DNA of 64,000 nt from Chryseosolibacter sp964563295 (GCA_964563295.1 CAZLWX010000006.1:4702-68701); one strand, 5' to 3'; positions 37,996 to 46,386 are shown, numbered from the stretch's first letter. Notes: generated from the letters alone by a model not told the origin. Program-made: numbers and translations.

Positions 37996-38046
37996 CGAAG
38001 GACGGAACTGTGAAGTTGGAAAATACGATTGCGCCTTATGATCATG

Positions 38047-38823
38047 TCATTTTCCGGTGAATGTCGGCTTTCGTTTGTCGAGAAAAGCACTGGTTCCTTC
38101 GCGGAAATCGCTTGTGGAACTGCAGGCAGCGAAATTATCGGCCTCGGCAACATAACCGGCTTGTTCAAAGCCAAAGCCGGCACTCACGCTGGCAATAACC
38201 CGGGCCACTGCGACCGGTCCTTTGCTCAGAATCTTTGACATGATATTGTTCGCAGCTGTCATTAGTTCGTTTTTGTCGGCGACAACCTGATTAACCAGAC
38301 CGATAGCCTGCGCATCGGCGGCGCTGATGATGTCTCCAGTGAGGAGGAGTTCCAGCGCTTTACCACGGCCCACCAGTTGGGTGAGACGCTGCGTGCCGCC
38401 GTAGCCGGGAATTGTTCCCAGGTTTACTTCGGGCTGACCAAACCTGGCATTCGTCGTCGCGATCCGGATATGACAAGCCATGGCAAGTTCGCAGCCCCCT
38501 CCCAAGGCAAAACCGTTTATAGCTGCGATAACAGGCTTGGCATTATCTTCAATGGATTTGAACAACGATTGCCCGCGGCGGGAGAGTTCCAGCGCTTCCT
38601 TTTGTCCGAGCGCCCTCAATTCTGTGATGTCTGCCCCGGCGACAAAAGCCTTGTCGCCTTCACCGGTAATAATTACTCCCCGGACGCGGTCATCCCGCGA
38701 GATTTCCGCGAAGGCGGCGTCCAACGCGTCCATCGTCTTGGCATTTAATGCATTGAGTGCTTGAGGTCGGGAGATGGTAAGGGTGAGGACTCCCGTGGCG
38801 TCGAGATTTTTAACTAAAGTCAT
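38047..38823 (-). CDS. Enoyl-CoA hydratase/isomerase (crotonase)
   Basis: It hydrates enoyl-CoA thioesters in fatty-acid or 3-hydroxybutyrate metabolism. From the ATG at 38823 (258 residues), the oxyanion-hole segments AGAD (62-65) and GGG (108-110) and both catalytic glutamates E112 (GGGCELAM) and E132 (GQPEVNLG) are present. This means a true hydratase rather than a decarboxylase variant. A TTG three codons upstream is possible but less likely. It stands alone between the flippase and the divergent T9SS cargo gene. Confidence 0.92.
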   Translation of the reverse strand: MTLVKNLDATGVLTLTISRPQALNALNAKTMDALDAAFAEISRDDRVRGVIITGEGDKAFVAGADITELRALGQKEALELSRRGQSLFKSIEDNAKPVIAAINGFALGGGCELAMACHIRIATTNARFGQPEVNLGTIPGYGGTQRLTQLVGRGKALELLLTGDIISAADAQAIGLVNQVVADKNELMTAANNIMSKILSKGPVAVARVIASVSAGFGFEQAGYVAEADNFAACSSTSDFREGTSAFLDKRKPTFTGK

Positions 38824-38955
38824 AGTTGCCAATTTAATTCCATTCTATCAAAAAAGCGGCCTTTTAGCGTTATCTTGCGAGATCAAAGTTACTTTTAGTT
38901 GGCTATTCTGTATCTATTCATCAATAACCCCACATTCCGGGCGTGTTGCTCGCTT

Positions 38956-39851
38956 ATGAGTGCTTCTCGTGTTCTTCTTTTCAGTCTCGCTGTGATGGGT
39001 TGGACGGTGTCGTTGGCGCAAAAGACGTGTACTTCCAATCCGACAACCATCAATGCCAATATCAACTTCGGTTCGATTACTTGGACCGCGGGTGGCGGCG
39101 CCACAGTTGCCGAGTGCAATGACATGGCCGATGGGCTCATCACTTTTACAGGNNNNNNNNNNNNNNNNNNNNNNNNNNNNNNNNNNNNNNNNNNNNNNNN
39201 NNNNNNNNNNNNNNNNNNNNNNNNNNNNNNNNNNNNNNNNNNNNNNNNNNNNCTGGAGGATTTGACGAATGCGATGCAGGTGGCACATTCTGCGCGGACA
39301 ATGGTGTTTTGCCTATCAAACTCCTTTCCTTCAGTGCGAAGAAAACCGACGAGTCGGTCATACTGTATTGGAAGACTACCCTGGAAGAGGACTTCGACCA
39401 TTTCGTGGTGGAGCGCTCAACCGATGGCTTTGATTTCGCGGAAATTGGACAAGTGCCGGGCGCTGGTCGGAATATCTATGACATCATCTCCGAGTACAGT
39501 TTTGAAGATAATTATCCGTTGCGCGGGCTCAATTACTACCGGCTGAAGTCCGTCGACCTCGACCTGCGCTATGATTATTCAAGAATCGTGTCAGCCAGCG
39601 TTGAAGATGGTCGCAGATTTTGGGTGCATCCCAATCCGGCCAGCGAATCGATCACCTACTTTACAAACTTTCCTGCCGCCGCCGGCGATCGCATTGTGTT
39701 ATTGAATCCGTTGGGAAAACAGATCTTCGACAAGCCTGCCGTTCACCATCAAGAGGCCATTCCGTTTGACGAAAAGCTCAGCCCGGGGATCTATTTCCTT
39801 AAGTATTATTCCAATGGTGTGGAATATACCACGCGTGTACTGGTTCGATAA
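38956..39851 (+). CDS. Secreted protein with T9SS C-terminal sorting domain, interrupted by an assembly gap
   Basis: Before the gap, an ATG at 38956 opens a signal peptide (to about SLAQ, residue 22) and about 45 residues of mature protein (TCTSNPTTINANINFGS). After the gap, GGFDECDAGGTFCADNG leads into LPIKLLSFSAKK, an Ig-like strand-rich module, and a typical T9SS type A tail. That tail has HPNPASESI, then VVLLNPLGKQIF-type strands, SPGIYFLKYY and a final TTRVLVR. The two parts are in different frames across the 100-N spacer, which is expected if the true gap length is not 100. It is probably a substrate of SprA. Confidence 0.83.
39153..39252. other. Assembly gap of 100 N
   Basis: Exactly 100 N, the usual placeholder for a gap of unknown size. 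For the cargo gene to stay in frame, the real gap must be 2 modulo 3 bases long, whereas 100 is 1 modulo 3. Confidence 0.98.
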
Positions 39852-40814
39852 TCACGAGCTGTAGGTCGCCAGCCGGCTGGGTAGATGGGCGAGAATTTCC
39901 GCTGTCATTTCTTTGAGTCCGAAACGATGTTGCCAACCCCAATCCGCGCGTGCGGAGGAGTCATCAATCGACTGAGGCCAGGAGTCGGCGATGGCCTGCC
40001 TGAAATCCGGTTCATATTTAATTTCGAAGTCGGGAATGTGCTTTTTAATCTCCGCCGCAATTTCGGCAGGACTAAAACTCATTGCTGAAATATTGTAGCT
40101 GGACCGGACGCGGACTTTTTCAGCCGGTGCCTCCATTAGGTCGAGTGTCGCCTTCACCGCATCATCCATGTACATCATGGGCAGAAAACTGTCGTGCTTG
40201 AGGAAACAGACATACTTCTTCTCCACGATGGCCTTGAAGAAAATGTCGACAGCATAGTCGGTAGTGCCTCCACCTGGTTGCGACTTATATCCTATTAATC
40301 CCGGATAACGAAGGCTTCGCACGTCCACTCCGCGATTACGAAAATACCATTCGCACCAGCGTTCACCTGCCTGCTTGGAGATACCGTAAATCGTAGTAGG
40401 ATCCATCACGGTATGCTGAGGCGTGTTAACCCGCGGTGTTGTTGGTCCGAATACCGCGATCGAGCTTGGCCAATATACTTTCCTGACGTTGAATTCAACG
40501 GCAGCATCGAGCACATGAACGAGTCCGTCCATGTTCAGGTGCCAGGCGAACTTCGGATTCTTTTCTCCTGTGGCGGACAAGACGGCGGCGAGGTGATAGA
40601 TCTGTGTGATCTTATGCTTCTGAACAAAATCGAAGAGCGCCTTTTGTTTCAATACGTCAAGAATTTCAAAGTTGCCCTGGGCTAAAATCCCTTGCGGATC
40701 TTTGATGTCCGTAGCGATCACATTCTCCTTGCCATACAGGTTCCATAGGCCTTGTGTGAGTTCCGTGCCCAGTTGGCCACCGGCGCCGATGACGAGAATT
40801 CTTTCGTTTTTCAT
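39852..40814 (-). CDS. L-threonine 3-dehydrogenase, SDR/epimerase type
   Basis: This is an extended short-chain dehydrogenase. It has the nucleotide-binding motif GAGGQLG (residues 10-16), an Asp that favours NAD (TD at 35-36), and the catalytic pair Y143-K147 (YGISK) with WPSS at 115-118. The sequence resembles the SDR-type threonine dehydrogenases more than sugar epimerases. It is divergent from a cassette holding kbl, the next enzyme of the pathway, which supports this reading. The start is the ATG at 40814 (320 residues), in preference to a TTG three codons upstream. Its 3' end abuts the T9SS gene. Confidence 0.85.
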   Translation of the reverse strand: MKNERILVIGAGGQLGTELTQGLWNLYGKENVIATDIKDPQGILAQGNFEILDVLKQKALFDFVQKHKITQIYHLAAVLSATGEKNPKFAWHLNMDGLVHVLDAAVEFNVRKVYWPSSIAVFGPTTPRVNTPQHTVMDPTTIYGISKQAGERWCEWYFRNRGVDVRSLRYPGLIGYKSQPGGGTTDYAVDIFFKAIVEKKYVCFLKHDSFLPMMYMDDAVKATLDLMEAPAEKVRVRSSYNISAMSFSPAEIAAEIKKHIPDFEIKYEPDFRQAIADSWPQSIDDSSARADWGWQHRFGLKEMTAEILAHLPSRLATYSS

Positions 40815-40820
40815 CTCAGG

Positions 40821-40828
40821 CAAACTTA
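40821..40828 (-). promoter_or_regulatory. Putative -7 promoter box very close to the tdh start
   Basis: The minus strand reads TAAGTTTG, an exact TAnnTTTG match, only 6 bases before the ATG at 40814. If it is active, transcription would start at or next to the initiation codon. Confidence 0.35.
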
Positions 40829-40968
40829 ATGATGATTTTTAGAATTGGTCCACATTTTTTGTCATCCTTCCATAAATGCCTTGATGCCGGCAGCTAAAAT
40901 TGCGAATAATTCAACTTTTGGATGCGCGCTCCTTCTAAAATCGCTTCCAAGACCTAACTTGCGCAACG

Positions 40969-41229
40969 GTGAGTTTTGAAATTTACTTAAGCGCAAAGAA
41001 GATCGATGCGACTGTATTTGCCCAGTCAGACCCGGCGTTGTTCGAAAGCTGGAAAACCGCGTTTGAACAAATGCATCCGGCCAGTTTTACCATGCAGAAA
41101 CTCAACCTGATCAACGCGGTCCGCCGGAAGTACCCTTTGCGGCAAACCCCTGCGCCGTTGACACCTTCGCAAGGTTCCCCGACTGGTGCGCCAAGGCCGG
41201 TGATGAAACCGAAACCGAAAATGCCCTGA
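40969..41229 (+). CDS. Small conserved-looking protein upstream of kbl
   Basis: The frame runs from GTG at 40969 to a stop 3 bases before the kbl ATG and encodes 86 residues. The N-terminal 60 residues look like a folded helical domain (FESWKTAFEQMHPASFTMQK, then LNLINAVRRKYPLR). The last 25 are a Pro/Lys-rich tail (TPAPLTPSQGSPTGAPRP). There is no signal peptide or membrane segment. Tight coupling to kbl suggests a shared transcript. I do not recognise the family. Confidence 0.65.
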   Translation: MSFEIYLSAKKIDATVFAQSDPALFESWKTAFEQMHPASFTMQKLNLINAVRRKYPLRQTPAPLTPSQGSPTGAPRPVMKPKPKMP

Positions 41230-41232
41230 TTT

Positions 41233-42441
41233 ATGTATACCAAACTTCAACCAGTACTCGAGAAGGAACTGAACAGCATTCGTGAAGCCGGATTGTATAA
41301 AAAGGAAAGGATTATCGCCACCCCGCAAGGAGCGGAGATCCGAACCGTCGATGGCAACGACGTCATTAATTTCTGCGCGAATAATTATCTCGGGTTATCA
41401 TCCCATCCGCGGGTTATTGCGGCGGCAAAACGCGCTATCGACTCGCATGGCTTCGGGATGTCGTCGGTAAGGTTTATTTGCGGAACCCAGGACATTCACA
41501 AGGAGCTCGAACGAAAGATCTCCGATTTCCTCGGCATGGAGGACACCATCCTATACGCCGCCGCATTTGATGCCAATGGGGGAGTTTTCGAGCCGCTCTT
41601 TGGCGCGGAGGATGCCATCATCTCTGACGAACTTAACCACGCCTCCATAATTGATGGCGTTCGATTGTGCAAGGCGATGCGATACCGTTACAAGCACAAC
41701 GACATGGCAGACCTTCAAGCACAACTCGACGCTGCTAAAAGTGCCGGCGCCAGGCAGAGCATTATTGTGACGGATGGGGCCTTCTCGATGGACGGCACCA
41801 TCGCGCAAATGGACAAGATTTGCGACCTGGCAGACCGGTACGAGGCCCTGGTGATGACCGACGAATGTCACGCGACTGGTTTCATCGGCAAAACGGGGAG
41901 AGGTGTGCCCGAATACCGGAACGTTATGGGCCGGGTTGACATCATTACTGGAACTTTAGGGAAGGCGTTGGGCGGAGCTTCCGGCGGATTTACTTCGTCC
42001 AGGAAAGAGGTCATCGAGTTGCTGCGCCAACGGTCACGACCATATTTGTTTTCAAATACGCTAGCGCCCTCCATTGTCGGTGCCTCGATCGAGGTGTTTA
42101 ACATGTTGTCCGAGACAACCGAACTTCGCGACAAGCTTGAAAACAACACGAGATACTTCCGCGAAAAAATGACCAGCGCCGGGTTTGATATCAAGCCGGG
42201 CGAACATCCAATCGTGCCGATCATGGTCTATGACGCCGCGCTGGCTCAGCAGTTCGCCGACCAGTTATTAAAGAAGGGCATTTATGTGATTGGATTTTTC
42301 TATCCTGTCGTAGCGAAGGGTCAAGCCCGGATCCGGGTGCAGATCTCTGCAGCCCACGAACGCCGCCACCTGGACAAAGCCATTCAGGCCTTTACCGAAG
42401 TCGGCCGGTCATTGAAAGTGATCAAGGAGAAAGTTATTTGA
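41233..42441 (+). CDS. kbl: Glycine C-acetyltransferase (2-amino-3-ketobutyrate CoA ligase)
   Basis: This PLP enzyme cleaves 2-amino-3-oxobutyrate with CoA to glycine and acetyl-CoA. The PLP lysine is K244 in ITGTLGKALGGASGG, with DECHATGFIG (210-219) and SDELNHASIIDG (131-142) as conserved cofactor and substrate segments. The 402-residue length is standard. It is divergent from the threonine dehydrogenase, so the pair forms a threonine-to-glycine route. Its 3' end overlaps the convergent gene at 42434 by 8 bases. Confidence 0.96.
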   Translation: MYTKLQPVLEKELNSIREAGLYKKERIIATPQGAEIRTVDGNDVINFCANNYLGLSSHPRVIAAAKRAIDSHGFGMSSVRFICGTQDIHKELERKISDFLGMEDTILYAAAFDANGGVFEPLFGAEDAIISDELNHASIIDGVRLCKAMRYRYKHNDMADLQAQLDAAKSAGARQSIIVTDGAFSMDGTIAQMDKICDLADRYEALVMTDECHATGFIGKTGRGVPEYRNVMGRVDIITGTLGKALGGASGGFTSSRKEVIELLRQRSRPYLFSNTLAPSIVGASIEVFNMLSETTELRDKLENNTRYFREKMTSAGFDIKPGEHPIVPIMVYDAALAQQFADQLLKKGIYVIGFFYPVVAKGQARIRVQISAAHERRHLDKAIQAFTEVGRSLKVIKEKVI

Positions 42442-42883
42442 GTCGGAATTCCTTTTTTCGCTTCGAAACGATCTCGCCCATGCGGGTAGTGTCTTTTGCC
42501 AAAAGGCCAAACGGAGGGTCGATGTTTTTTGAAGGGAAAAAGTAGATTGGTTTTTTTCCTCTGATCTTCAGCCGGTAAAGATTGAAAAATGGAATGAGGC
42601 GGATAGACTTCACCTCTGGCCAGTCAAAGCGCGTGTTGCGATCACCCTGAATTACGACGATCTTGTTCTTGCCTATGGCTACCCGCTTGATCCTTGAATT
42701 CACAATCACGAACACGGTGAAGAAAATTAATCCGAGGGTAACGAAAACCAACACGCCGAAGAAGTTCTTGTTCGAGAAACCGAATCGCAGAGCGATGACG
42801 AGTGCAACCAACCACTGAATCAGGGCAAGGCCGAGGAAAAAAAACTTGGCGATATAAACTTTAACGGGACTTGCTTCAACCAT
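42434..42883 (-). CDS. Membrane protein with PH-like (YdbT/STM3941-type) domain, unknown
   Basis: The 149-residue protein has two transmembrane helices (about 12-32 and 38-60). A cytoplasmic beta-rich domain follows (RVAIGKNKIVVIQGDRNTRF, then WPEVKSIRLI), in the style of bacterial PH or STM3941-like proteins. No catalytic motif is seen. It is convergent with kbl and has no obvious functional partner. Confidence 0.62.
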   Translation of the reverse strand: MVEASPVKVYIAKFFFLGLALIQWLVALVIALRFGFSNKNFFGVLVFVTLGLIFFTVFVIVNSRIKRVAIGKNKIVVIQGDRNTRFDWPEVKSIRLIPFFNLYRLKIRGKKPIYFFPSKNIDPPFGLLAKDTTRMGEIVSKRKKEFRLK

Positions 42884-43236
42884 CTTTCTTGTGTTCAGAG
42901 CGAATTTATGAAATAATTAGCGCGTTCCGGTGTTTCAACTCCATTTGAAAATTGCGAGCCAGTGATACGGCTGCGATATCCCGTGACATCTCCCGAATCT
43001 GACAATAGATATATGAGTCCAATCAACTGATGGTAACCTTCCTGTTCTTAGGCAAGCATTGATGTGACCGGGAGGTCCGCGTCGTATTCGAGATGGTGCG
43101 ATCCCCGGGTATTCAGAATCTCTCGCGTCACCAGCTGCCTGGGTGCCTGCCGTTTTTGTACACGTCGTCCAGACAGACTAATAAAAGATGCCGAAATTGG
43201 TACAAGTTTGTTCATTCCCCGGTATATTAGAATTGT
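42884..43236. other. Intergenic region without a recognised gene (353 bases)
   Basis: This spacer lies between two divergently transcribed membrane-protein genes. One plus-strand frame (43064-43264) overlaps the MgtC start and encodes an Arg/Cys-rich peptide with no signal or domain, which I treat as chance. I see no tRNA-like fold, terminator or exact TAnnTTTG box. Base composition is close to that of the neighbours. Confidence 0.6.
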
Positions 43237-43878
43237 ATGGATGCAGAATTCAAAGACATCCTGACAAAATTAATCACCTCGGTGGTGATCGGTCTTATCA
43301 TCGGCGGTGAACGCGAATATCGAAGCAAGTCCGCGGGATTGAGGACTATCATCCTCATTTGTCTCGGCGCAACTATATTCACCATACTGTCGATGAAGAT
43401 CGAGGATGTCACCGGTACCTCGCGGGTGGCGGCGAACATCGTCACCGGTATTGGCTTTCTTGGCGCCGGCGCCATTATGCGCGATGGCCTTACGGTCTCA
43501 GGTCTGACCACAGCGAGCACCATATGGGTTGCCGCGGCCCTCGGCATGGCGGTCGGACTGGGCGAATACACCATTGCTGTTTCCGCTATGTTTATCGTCT
43601 TTGTGGTGTTAACAGCGTTTCACATTCTTCAGGAGAGAATCTTCAGTATCGTAAAAAAAACGATTGAGCTTCACTTGACGGTGAGTGGCGGTGATGACGA
43701 AATCATAGCCATCGAGGAGATAATGAAGGAACTCGGCCTGAGATTCTTGCGGAAGAAGTCAATCCGACGTGGAAATGATCTGGTCTATCACTACGAAGTG
43801 ATGGGGAGGGATAGGGTTATCCAAGCGTTGATCGACAAACTTAAAGTGAGGAACGAAGTGACGAGCTTCGACTATTAA
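43237..43878 (+). CDS. MgtC/SapB family membrane protein
   Basis: Four to five N-terminal transmembrane helices (residues about 10-130) carry the family motifs GLIIGGEREYRSKSAGLRT and GFLGAGAIMRDG, then GLTTASTIWVAAALGMAVGLG. A short cytoplasmic ACT-like domain follows (about 145-213). MgtC proteins influence magnesium homeostasis and, in pathogens, ATP synthase activity. The role in a free-living bacterium is not settled. A long imperfect inverted repeat follows its stop. Confidence 0.92.
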   Translation: MDAEFKDILTKLITSVVIGLIIGGEREYRSKSAGLRTIILICLGATIFTILSMKIEDVTGTSRVAANIVTGIGFLGAGAIMRDGLTVSGLTTASTIWVAAALGMAVGLGEYTIAVSAMFIVFVVLTAFHILQERIFSIVKKTIELHLTVSGGDDEIIAIEEIMKELGLRFLRKKSIRRGNDLVYHYEVMGRDRVIQALIDKLKVRNEVTSFDY

Positions 43879-43879
43879 T

Positions 43880-44037
43880 GACCAATAACAAAATCCCGAA
43901 TTCCAATTAAGTTCCAAAGCACAATCTCAAAATCTCAAACGGCCTTGTGGGTGAGGTTTGAGTATTTTGAATTTGAAATTTGGTTATTAATTGGTCCCGA
44001 TCCCGATAGCTATCGGGACTATCGGGACTATCGGGAT
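43880..44037. repeat. Imperfect inverted repeat with TCCCGATAGCTATCGGGA palindrome and short direct repeats
   Basis: The left arm starts GACCAATAAC (43880) and ends CAAAATCTCAAAC (43940). The right arm starts GTTTGAGTATTTTG (43957) and ends AATTGGTC (43996). The two arms are imperfect reverse complements around a short centre. Directly after come the palindrome at 44001-44018 and three copies of an ATCGGGACT unit (44012-44037). The element fills the space between mgtC and cdaA. It is too short for a transposase and is probably a non-autonomous or palindromic dispersed repeat. Confidence 0.72.
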
Positions 44038-44050
44038 TGGTGCTTGGTGC

Positions 44051-44902
44051 TTACGAACGCGCTTCGTTCTCCGCTTCCTCCTCCTCGGTCGTTTCCTCCC
44101 AATTTAGGGGTTCCGTATTCTGCAGGTAGTCGAGAATCTTGTTCTCAACCTGTTTAAGTTTAAGTCCTCTCAGATATTTCCCATTGCGCGCTAGAATCAG
44201 CCGGCCAGTTTCCTCTGAAATTGCCAGCACGAGCGTATCGGTATTTTCAGACATGCCTACAGCGGCGCGGTGGCGGAGGCCAAAATGGGGCGGCAGATGG
44301 TCGTTTTCGCTAACAGGCAGAATGCAGCGGGCTGCCTTGATTTTGCCTTTATGGATGACGACGGCGCCATCGTGAAGAGGACTGTTTTTGTTGAAGATCG
44401 AAATCAGCAGTCGTTTGCTGACGGCGGCATTCAGCATATCACCCGTCTCGGTGTAGAAGCGCAGCTCGACATCGCGTGAGAACACAATCAACGCCCCGGT
44501 TTTGGTTGCCTTGAGCGTCTTGGCGGCCTCAATTACCTGCTGGACGTCGAATTCGCTGTAGCTACTTCGCCAGCTCGACATTGACTTGAAGATGTTTTCG
44601 CGGAATTCAGTGCCCCGGCCTATGACGAGCAGGAATTTACGTATCTCGGGCTGGAACAGGATGATCATCGCCAGGACACCCACTCCCATGAACTGACCCA
44701 GAATCGTCGCCAACAACTCCATCTCCGCGGCCTGGACAATCAGGTAAACAAGGTACAGCGCCAGTATTCCCAGGAAGATATTGACTGCAATACTACCCCG
44801 AATGAGTTTGTACACTTGATAGAGCAAGACGCTGACCAGGGCAATGTCGATAACGTCCACCCAACTGACTTCCAAAAACCCAATCCGGAATAGAAAAATC
44901 AT
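44051..44902 (-). CDS. cdaA: Diadenylate cyclase CdaA (c-di-AMP synthase)
   Basis: It condenses two ATP into c-di-AMP at the membrane. From the ATG at 44902 (283 residues) there are three N-terminal hydrophobic segments (about 14-31, 38-58, 68-84). The DAC domain follows, with both catalytic motifs: D178GA in HDGAVVIHKG and R210HR in FGLRHRAAVG. The acidic tail (EETTEEEEAENEA) is expendable-looking. A TTG one codon upstream is also open. A TACATTTG box lies only 6 bases before the ATG. It is followed by an intergenic repeat on its 3' side. Confidence 0.95.
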   Translation of the reverse strand: MIFLFRIGFLEVSWVDVIDIALVSVLLYQVYKLIRGSIAVNIFLGILALYLVYLIVQAAEMELLATILGQFMGVGVLAMIILFQPEIRKFLLVIGRGTEFRENIFKSMSSWRSSYSEFDVQQVIEAAKTLKATKTGALIVFSRDVELRFYTETGDMLNAAVSKRLLISIFNKNSPLHDGAVVIHKGKIKAARCILPVSENDHLPPHFGLRHRAAVGMSENTDTLVLAISEETGRLILARNGKYLRGLKLKQVENKILDYLQNTEPLNWEETTEEEEAENEARS

Positions 44903-44908
44903 CAATTA

Positions 44909-44916
44909 CAAATGTA
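44909..44916 (-). promoter_or_regulatory. Putative -7 promoter box very close to the cdaA start
   Basis: The minus strand reads TACATTTG, an exact TAnnTTTG match, 6 bases before the cdaA ATG. This is the same spacing as at the tdh gene, so transcription may begin at the start codon. Confidence 0.38.
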
Positions 44917-44966
44917 GCAATAACTGCCTGTGCCGGGAACTGTCCACGATACTTTCGGTGTGACAA

Positions 44967-45824
44967 TCATGTCGGGGCCGACAATTCGCCGACCAGTCGG
45001 ACCACCTCTTTTGCTTCCTTCACATCATGTACTCGCAGAATATTGGCCCCTCTCAGCAGCGCCACCGCGTGAAGAGCGGTCGAGCCGTTTAGGGCGTCGT
45101 CGGGTTTCACGCCGAGCGTCTTCCAGACCAGGGATTTCCGCGACAAGCCAGCCATGATCGGTCGATCAAGCATTTTGAGATGTTCCATGTTGTTTAACAA
45201 GAGAAAATTCTGTTCCCTGGTCTTGGCGAAACCGAATCCCGGATCAATCACAATATCGACTACACCCTTTGCGCGCAGCATTTGAACCTTTTGGTGGAAA
45301 TAGGTCAGCACATTCCCGAGCAAGTCGTCGTAGTGAGTAAGGGATGCCATTGTCTGAGGGGTGCCGCGCATGTGCATCAATACGTAGGGGACGCCTAGCG
45401 ATGCCACAGTGTCGAACATCGCGCCGTCGAGTTGACCACCCGAGATGTCGTTGATCATGGACGCGCCCTCACCGATCGCGGCGCTCGCAACTGCACTTCG
45501 AAAGGTGTCGACAGAAACGGGAGTCTCCGGAAATTCACGCACGATTATCTTGATGGCGGAAACGACCCGTTCGATCTCATCCTGCAAGACCACGTCTTCG
45601 GCGCCGGGCCGGGTTGAATAACCGCCGACGTCAATGAAGTCAGCACCGTCACGGACCATCTTTTCGACATGTGTTAACATCGCTCCTGGTGACTGGAATC
45701 GCCCTCCGTCGAAAAAACTGTCCGGTGTCACGTTCAGGACGCCCATCACTTTCGGAACATCAAGAGTGACCAGCCGGCCTCTGATGTTAAGTGTTTTCTT
45801 TGTTGAAAATACCGTATTTTGCAC
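44967..45824 (-). CDS. folP: Dihydropteroate synthase
   Basis: It joins 6-hydroxymethyl-dihydropterin pyrophosphate and p-aminobenzoate in folate synthesis. Visible motifs are MGVLNVTPDSFFDGG, DVGGYSTRPGA, NDISGG and DPGFGFAK, with SRKS and a final RVHDVKE. The open frame reaches TTG at 45884 but would overlap the divergent DUF1599 gene. I prefer GTG at 45824 (reading MQNTVFSTKKTLNIRG), which gives 285 residues and leaves 10 bases between the two starts. Confidence 0.93.
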   Translation of the reverse strand: MQNTVFSTKKTLNIRGRLVTLDVPKVMGVLNVTPDSFFDGGRFQSPGAMLTHVEKMVRDGADFIDVGGYSTRPGAEDVVLQDEIERVVSAIKIIVREFPETPVSVDTFRSAVASAAIGEGASMINDISGGQLDGAMFDTVASLGVPYVLMHMRGTPQTMASLTHYDDLLGNVLTYFHQKVQMLRAKGVVDIVIDPGFGFAKTREQNFLLLNNMEHLKMLDRPIMAGLSRKSLVWKTLGVKPDDALNGSTALHAVALLRGANILRVHDVKEAKEVVRLVGELSAPT

Positions 45825-45834
45825 GCCCGAAATT

Positions 45835-46386
45835 ATGATTGAAAAAACCGTTTCCGAATATAGAGAGGTAATCGCCGGCTGCAAAGCGCTGTTCGAAAAG
45901 AAGACGCGTGATTATGGCACCGCCTGGCGAATTCTTCGACTTCCTTCAATCACCGATCAGATTTTTATCAAGGCCCAACGCATCCGGAGTATTCAGGAAA
46001 AAGGTGACCAGCGCGTCAACGATTCAATCCAGGAGGAATTTGTCGGTATTATCAATTATAGCATCATTGCCCTCATGCAGGTGGCGCTTGGCAAGTCGGA
46101 AGAATTGGAAATGCCGTTCGGAGAGTTGGAACCGATTTACGACACTGTTGTAAATGAGACGGTGGAGCTGTTGAAGAAGAAGAATCATGACTACGGCGAG
46201 GCCTGGCGTGAGATGCGCATTACATCGATTACCGATATCATATTGATGAAACTCCTCCGTGTCAAACAGATCGAAAATAATGACGGCCAAACGCTGGTTA
46301 GCGAGGGTGTGAAGGCCAACTACCAGGATATCATCAACTACTCCGTTTTTGCGTTAATCAAATTGAACAAACAGACCAATGTTTAG
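45835..46386 (+). CDS. DUF1599 protein, two tandem copies of the domain
   Basis: The 183-residue protein is an internal duplication. Copy 1 has D26YGTAWR32, S38ITD41 and I72INYS76. Copy 2 has D119YGEAWR125, S131ITD134 and I166INYS170. Spacing between these motifs is the same in both halves to within one residue. DUF1599 (PF07659) has been grouped with proteins associated with modified-nucleotide metabolism, but no activity is established. The start at ATG 45835 is 10 bases from folP on the other strand, and its stop overlaps the next gene by 8 bases. Confidence 0.87.
   Translation: MIEKTVSEYREVIAGCKALFEKKTRDYGTAWRILRLPSITDQIFIKAQRIRSIQEKGDQRVNDSIQEEFVGIINYSIIALMQVALGKSEELEMPFGELEPIYDTVVNETVELLKKKNHDYGEAWREMRITSITDIILMKLLRVKQIENNDGQTLVSEGVKANYQDIINYSVFALIKLNKQTNV

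Noticed and set aside
43064..43264. A 66-codon plus-strand frame in the gap before mgtC
   Set aside because: It runs into the mgtC start, is rich in Arg, Cys and Ser, and has no signal, domain or nearby promoter box.
44001..44037. Attachment site or integron recombination site
   Set aside because: There is a palindrome with short direct repeats but no integrase, cassette genes or flanking tRNA. A dispersed palindrome family explains it better.
45825..45884. A longer folP starting with TTG at 45884
   Set aside because: It would overlap the DUF1599 coding start by 50 bases. GTG at 45824 keeps the whole conserved domain and leaves a normal divergent gap.
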